From Ptychodera flava (lineage: Eukaryota; Hemichordata; Enteropneusta; Ptychoderidae): a stretch of DNA of 64,000 bases. The position numbers and the translations under genes are program-made. Position 1 is the first letter of the stretch; every line of letters starts with the position of its first letter. The notes beneath the pieces are model-generated. The model saw only the letters and a program-made list of their open reading frames with translations, was not told the DNA's origin and did not search any database. Of the stretch, positions 59,134 through 64,000 are shown one piece after another. Location of the stretch: positions 14,375,719-14,439,718 of the forward strand of contig NC_091938.1 of the NCBI RefSeq assembly GCF_041260155.1. The letters run 5' to 3'.

Positions 59134-60189
59134 AGACTGATTAACCTGCAGTTTTAAGCTCTATTAGTTGTAACATTTGATGTATTTTTCCATTAACTTT
59201 GTTCCGTACGTAAAAGATAGTGTCATGTGCTACTCCAAGAATAAGTCAAAAGTGCCTTATCTTCACATGGTCAACAAGGCATATATGCATGTTATATCCC
59301 TGTGTATTGTTGACAACTGAATTTGAGTCCAATAACACTGCATATTGCACACAGTGTGTTGTGAGGTTAATGCTTTGTATCTCAATGAAGATCACAATAA
59401 GAGGAAGAAGGAAATGTTACTTGTTTTCTGGATAAAAAATCAAAAAATAGGTGACTAAAAGTCAGATGTTACCCAATGAAGGACCACAGTTGTTGGAACT
59501 TTACTGAAAGGTCAAACACAAGCCATAAAATCAAGAATTGTGATAAAATTTACATTGGAGAGGATTAACAGCTACAACAAGTTGTTTTCTCTGTCACCCT
59601 CTCATATGTAAATTTGTTGGCATTTTGACTTGCTTCAACCATGAATGATAAAGGAGAATACTCAAAAACAACCTCACACAAACGTAACCAAGAAACAAAT
59701 ATTCATATATTTCCATATTTCACAGTTTATTTACAACAGAGTGTCCATTCATCACATTCAAACATATAATAGAAACAATTGTTATGTGTACAGAGAATGG
59801 AAATTACAGAGAATGGAAATTAAATCGGAGAAATAGCACATACAGATTAAAAATTGAATTTGCAAAACAGGGAGGTTGATATCCATCAGCTACTTTTATT
59901 GGAAACTGTTAATTGTGTATTCTATATTTAAAGCCCAAATATTAATTTTGAAACAAACCCCTTATGATACTGATATAAACAGACTGAATCAAATCACAAG
60001 ACAGCATTCCATACAAAGGAATTCACTTTGAAATACTAGTAAGAGACTTGCAAATGAAGAAGTTGTTAGTATTTAATGAGTCTGTACTCATTCCTGTGTT
60101 ATGAGATAAATGGAATATTTCCATAACAAAAGTTTAGTTGAAAACTACACAATGGTCTGACTGAAACTTAAATTTGATCTCTGGTTTTA
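59134..60189. other. Unassigned gene-free sequence
   Basis: AT-rich, with no recognisable gene or repeat boundary. Confidence 0.45.
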
Positions 60190-60536
60190 TTAAGGTAGTA
60201 TGTGCCTCGAAAGTGAAAAACTTAATTTTGCTCAAACTTTCCTAAATGAAATTTCAACATTCTCTTACCAAATCAACAAGAAATTGAGGGTCACCATGCA
60301 AAGTTTGGAACTAGCGAAACAAATTACCCAACATTTGCTATATTTGAAATTCAAAATGATCGCCATCCCTGTGTTAACTCTATGGGGGAAAATTAAATTT
60401 TGAATTTTCCCAGAAATACGACACTAAAAGTTTTTCTTTCTCCTAGAGCTTTAAAATGAGCTCCCACAAGTAGTAGATCAGAAGAGACTTGAGTCCAAAT
60501 ATCTGTCTGAGGCCATTCTACCTTAAAGGTATACTG
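60190..60536. mobile_element. Family B MITE, best-preserved copy (347 bp)
   Basis: TTAA at 60190-60193 and 60533-60536. Inverted ends AGGTAGTATGTGCC and GGCCATTCTACC(T). It defines the family B boundaries and shares its right TTAA with the next element. Confidence 0.78.
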
Positions 60537-60716
60537 TCACCTGTTCCAATTTTGCCACAGTTACCAAGAAAAGAAAATAATCTAACCAATCACAGATTTT
60601 AAGCGGGTGGCCGCTTTTTAAAAACAGCGCCCTCACATGGGCATTATGAATACCAAGGAACGCCCCTTTGACCATATATGGGCATATTGAGATTACAGGA
60701 GACTGTATACCTTTAA
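60533..60716. mobile_element. Family C MITE (184 bp)
   Basis: TTAA at 60533-60536 and 60713-60716. Ends AGGTATACTGTCACCTG and GAGACTGTATACCT. It corresponds to the two ends of the 2152-bp element at 56427-58578 joined together, so it is an internal-deletion derivative of that family. Confidence 0.8.
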
Positions 60717-62268
60717 GTAATTAAACAATTCTCTCCTTCCCCAATAAACACATTTAATTTTCCTTTTTTTTCTTCAGAATTAAAATGAATTCTTTTTTGG
60801 GACATACACTGCTCTACACTGTCAAAAGTATCTTTTATTGGTAAATTTTTTGATCAAAGATTGTTGACAGTTGGATATGAATGCCCAGAATGATTTACTA
60901 AATTGTATACTCGAATACTGGCACAGCACACTTAGAAGGAACCTGAAGAGTTCTAAAATCATAGTATAATACAAAATTCAATATCTTCATGATAATTTCT
61001 GAAGGTTTTTGTTCTGCTTCACTATACCATGTTTGTGTTCTAATTCTTTTAAAATCTTTTTCTCGGAAAAACATGTTAGCTTTAGCTTTGAAACACTGAA
61101 TATCAACCAAGCTATGCTAAAGTGTGCCAGGCGTAAGATTGACTGGCCAGGAAATTGACCTACTAGATTACAATTTCAATGGAAAACAAAAAGCTATGAC
61201 ACCTCCATAAAAATCGTCTTACAGATCAGAACAAACTTGGTCCCTGGGGTCAAGTCCCTGGCCGATAAAGGTGTATGTAGAGGGTAAAATGATCGATTTT
61301 GCTGTGATTGTACACACATGAGTCATTGACAAATTGGTAATAAGTGTTAAGCAGCAACTACCAGAAATGAACAATGTATATTCTGAAATCAAAGGGCCTA
61401 CCTAGGTTAGTGGTAATTTTGTATCTTAAATGGCATAATTGACCTTGTGACCTTTCTGGAAGTGTAAATTAATGTATTTACATAGCAAGATGACCTCAGA
61501 AATGCAGCCTTAGACAAAAATATGTCAATATCAAAAAAAGACCTAATATTGCAAATTTTCTGTCTGCCCCACATTAAGAGAATACCACAATGCTATATCA
61601 TGTGTACATGTTTAACAGTTATCAATGAAATCTATATTCAACCTTTCAAACAGTTCAAAAAAAATCCACTGAAATGACATCAAAAGTCTAACTTGACTTT
61701 CAAGTTAATTATTTTGTTGACAGGAAAGAAGTTGCAAAGGACTAGTACAGTGCCTTCAATTTGGTTATGACATTCTCTTCATGGAAACAGACCTCATCAT
61801 AAAACTGGTCAAGGTAAGATACTATAATAGGCAACTACTGGCTTGAATTTTTACACTTTAAAAAGTAACAATGTTACATGAATTGCTAACTTTCAAAAAC
61901 TTGCGTATTCCTTCTTTTAAATTTCAAACTCCAATATTTTGTAGATTTCATAGGTGAAGGTAGAGAAAGATGTTGAGTTGTGACAAAAAGAGGTTTGACA
62001 CCGACAAACATGATATCCCTCACAAATTTCATGATAAACATACAGATTGGTAACTATCACAAAACCAGTAAGTGGAATTAATTATTCTTGATTGCGTCAA
62101 TTCATGTACCTTTAGGAAGAACACATCTATTTCAGGAAAGATACTTTTCTTTTTGTTTCATAATTTTGCAAACATATATTCTGGCATATTTCAATGTTTT
62201 TAGTCTTCATTTTTATGACAAAGATCTCTCTTTTCAATTGTTCAACCTCAAAAACTAGAACTGATCAT
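60717..62268. other. Gene-free sequence, probably including 3' UTR and flank of the right-edge gene
   Basis: No exon recognised; AT-rich. Confidence 0.4.
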
Positions 62269-62602
62269 TTAAAGGGACAAAGTCTGCCATTTTTCATGAA
62301 TTTTGTTTGATACAAGATACTACTTATATTGTTTGACATGTTGAAAGATAGTGAATGAATGGGTGCCCATGCATATATTTGACCCCGGTTTTAGAATCGA
62401 TACAAGAAACAATCGCGAAAATGAATTAATGGTCATGACCATTAATTCATTTTTGCAATGGTTTCATTTAATTTGTCTAAAACTGGGGTAAAATATATGC
62501 ATGGGCACCCATTCATTCACTATCTTTCAACATGTCAAACAATATAAGTAGTATCTCGTATCAAACAAAATTCATGAAAAATGGCCGACTTTGTCCCTTT
62601 AA
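62269..62602. mobile_element. 334-bp near-perfect palindrome, TTAA at both ends
   Basis: TTAA at 62269-62272 and 62599-62602, with ends AGGGACAAAGTCTGCC and GGCCGACTTTGTCCCT. The centre GGTCATGACC (62431-62440) lies exactly midway. The arms match almost base for base over 167 bp each. Snapback MITE with no coding capacity. Confidence 0.85.
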
Positions 62603-62876
62603 GTGATGTTTCAAAAAAAACTACAGTACATGTACTGTAAAAGTCAAAACGACATGAAACAGGTTTGGCAAACCAACAATTTGGACACTAAATCTTTGAG
62701 TAATCAGTGTGCCACTCAACTTTGGTGTACTTGGATCTGACTGGTAAAACCTCTGAAGGTTGGAGCCCTTGGAACTGAATAAATGTTGTCAGGGGGTGTC
62801 ACATTATATCAATAATTATTTTTAGCATTATCAGGGGGTGCCACACTTAGTGTCTCATCACATGCTTGAAGCAACT

Positions 62877-64000
62877 TCATCGTCTCAATACCCCTAATTC
62901 TTCAAGGAAGTCCATGTGGGACTTATCAAGTTCTGCACAATTTTTTAGATCCTCTTTCAGCTGCTTAGCCTTGTGGAAGTACACCTTTCTGCGTTCAGGG
63001 TTCATCCTGGAAAGCATAGCATCTTTCCATCTATTGCTGTCCTCCTCCAATGATCCATCATTGACATTCGTCTGGACACTGCAATTGCCGGCATAATCTT
63101 TCAGGTGGAACAAACGCTCCAGAAATGTGAAGATGCCGGAGCAGCTCGGCACCAGGACCGGAATGCCTGTCTGCATGGCAAGATATGCTGTGAAATGGAA
63201 TGAATCATTTCTCTCTGGCGCTATGAAAAGCATACTTTGGAGAAGATACTGTCCAAGATCTTTCAACGAACTTCGATGAGAAACAGTGACCTGAAGACTT
63301 GTACACTCTGATTTGTCTTGCAGAAACTTCTTAAATGCACTGACCACATCTTTCTTGACTCCGATTACCTTCCAATTTGTGGTTTGACCGAAAGATTCTC
63401 TGTTGGCCTTTGCTAGCTTACCCATGGCTCTAGCACCCAGAGTGTACCTCTCAAAGTCATCTTCTGTTTTCACATCACAAACACTGAGAACCTGCCAACA
63501 CACTTTACCATCTCTACACACAACTGACATGTTCATGAACTTATCCAATACAGGTGGTAAGTAGAGAAGATGCCGTGGCCTTTCCTCCTCTAGAGCCTCA
63601 TACTTATTCTCAAAGTGCTCGTGGATCAGGTGGCCAAGCGAAACTACCACATGATCTCCTTTGATGCTCTCTATGGCACTATCCTCTCCTTCAGTATCCC
63701 CGTAATCTTCTGGAATTGCTAAATTGAAATGAATCATTTTAGCCGTGCGGAAAGTGGAATTTTTAAAGTCCACAGCGGCGTCAAGAAAGCCAGACTCCTT
63801 GCCAACCGACAAATATCCTACCACAGTCTTAACATCATTGGTAAAATTGGTGAAATGAGGGTACAAACTTTGATGTTGGTGGAACCAGTCGACTGCTGGT
63901 ATCTGATTCTTCAATTTGGAAAGTCTTTCCTCGTTGGGATAGAGTTTGCGGACTCTTGACTCACGATCAATCTCTTCAGTTTTCCCATCACTGTGTCTCT
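62877..64000 (-). CDS. C-terminal exon of a protein with a divergent GT-B (GT4-like) glycosyltransferase domain, partial
   Basis: The open frame enters from the right edge with no stop and runs 373 codons to TGA at 62879-62877. There is no obvious start; TTG at 63914 is simply in-frame. Visible segments: RVRKLYPNEERLSKLKNQIP, then VVGYLSVGKE and GDHVVVSLGHLIHEHF (first Rossmann-like half). Next are PRHLLYLPPVLDKF and WQVLSVCDVKTEDDFERYTL, NWKVIGVKKD, VTVSHRSSLKDLGQYLLQ and APERNDSFHFTAYLAMQTG followed by IPVLVPSCSG. The last part is the GT4 E-x7-E region, but Asp and Leu stand where the two Glu residues normally are. A basic/charged tail follows (MNPERRKVYFHKAKQLKEDL). Similar domains terminate large multidomain proteins in invertebrate deuterostomes. 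The upstream domains are outside the window, so function is unknown; possibly a catalytically dead sugar-binding or scaffold domain. Confidence 0.7.
   Translation of the reverse strand, partial: RHSDGKTEEIDRESRVRKLYPNEERLSKLKNQIPAVDWFHQHQSLYPHFTNFTNDVKTVVGYLSVGKESGFLDAAVDFKNSTFRTAKMIHFNLAIPEDYGDTEGEDSAIESIKGDHVVVSLGHLIHEHFENKYEALEEERPRHLLYLPPVLDKFMNMSVVCRDGKVCWQVLSVCDVKTEDDFERYTLGARAMGKLAKANRESFGQTTNWKVIGVKKDVVSAFKKFLQDKSECTSLQVTVSHRSSLKDLGQYLLQSMLFIAPERNDSFHFTAYLAMQTGIPVLVPSCSGIFTFLERLFHLKDYAGNCSVQTNVNDGSLEEDSNRWKDAMLSRMNPERRKVYFHKAKQLKEDLKNCAELDKSHMDFLEELGVLRR

Overview
The window is animal nuclear DNA, AT-rich and crowded with transposons. It is not bacterial: the coding parts are short exons with GT-AG introns and conserved phases, separated by kilobases of dispersed repeats. 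The mix of genes (an ALDH1/2-type dehydrogenase, a divergent GT4-like glycosyltransferase domain, a Mutator-type transposase joined to a PML-exon-9-like exonuclease) fits a marine invertebrate deuterostome such as a hemichordate, echinoderm or cephalochordate. The species cannot be fixed from the sequence alone.

Layout. (1) 4.7-27.8 kb, minus strand: one complete 14-exon gene for a 495-residue aldehyde dehydrogenase of the ALDH1/ALDH2 group. All splice sites and phases close, and the catalytic Asn, Glu and Cys are present. Its introns are packed with TTAA-flanked MITEs, TWA-flanked G-rich inverted-repeat elements and a helentron/pearl-like tandem-repeat element. (2) 25-32 kb: the gene's upstream region and large first intron, with a 444-bp direct duplication, two TWA-flanked elements of about 1.0 and 1.3 kb, a long (CA)n(AT)n microsatellite, and a small foldback-like element around a 93-bp hairpin. 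(3) 32.2-54.2 kb: a giant inverted-repeat element of about 22 kb. Its two arms, about 3.5 kb each, are tandem arrays of the same units in opposite orientation, and an identical 17-bp direct repeat flanks the whole structure. The core holds decayed pieces: a Mutator-like transposase plus DEDDh exonuclease, a PD-(D/E)XK-like ORF, a non-LTR reverse transcriptase relic, nested inverted repeats and hairpins, and a promoter-like block. (4) 54.2-62.8 kb: gene-free repeats, including a 2.15-kb TTAA element nested in another MITE, its 184-bp deletion derivative, and a 334-bp palindrome. (5) 62.9 kb to the right edge, minus strand: the 3' exon of a large protein ending in a GT-B-like domain that has lost the usual catalytic glutamates.

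The dehydrogenase and the glycosyltransferase-like gene are ordinary host genes with no evident shared pathway. The feature most worth follow-up is the giant foldback element at 32.2-54.2 kb: uniform tandem-repeat arms, a long flanking direct repeat and a Mutator-type coding relic lying against the inner end of the right arm. All family assignments were made by reading the translations; no database search was run.
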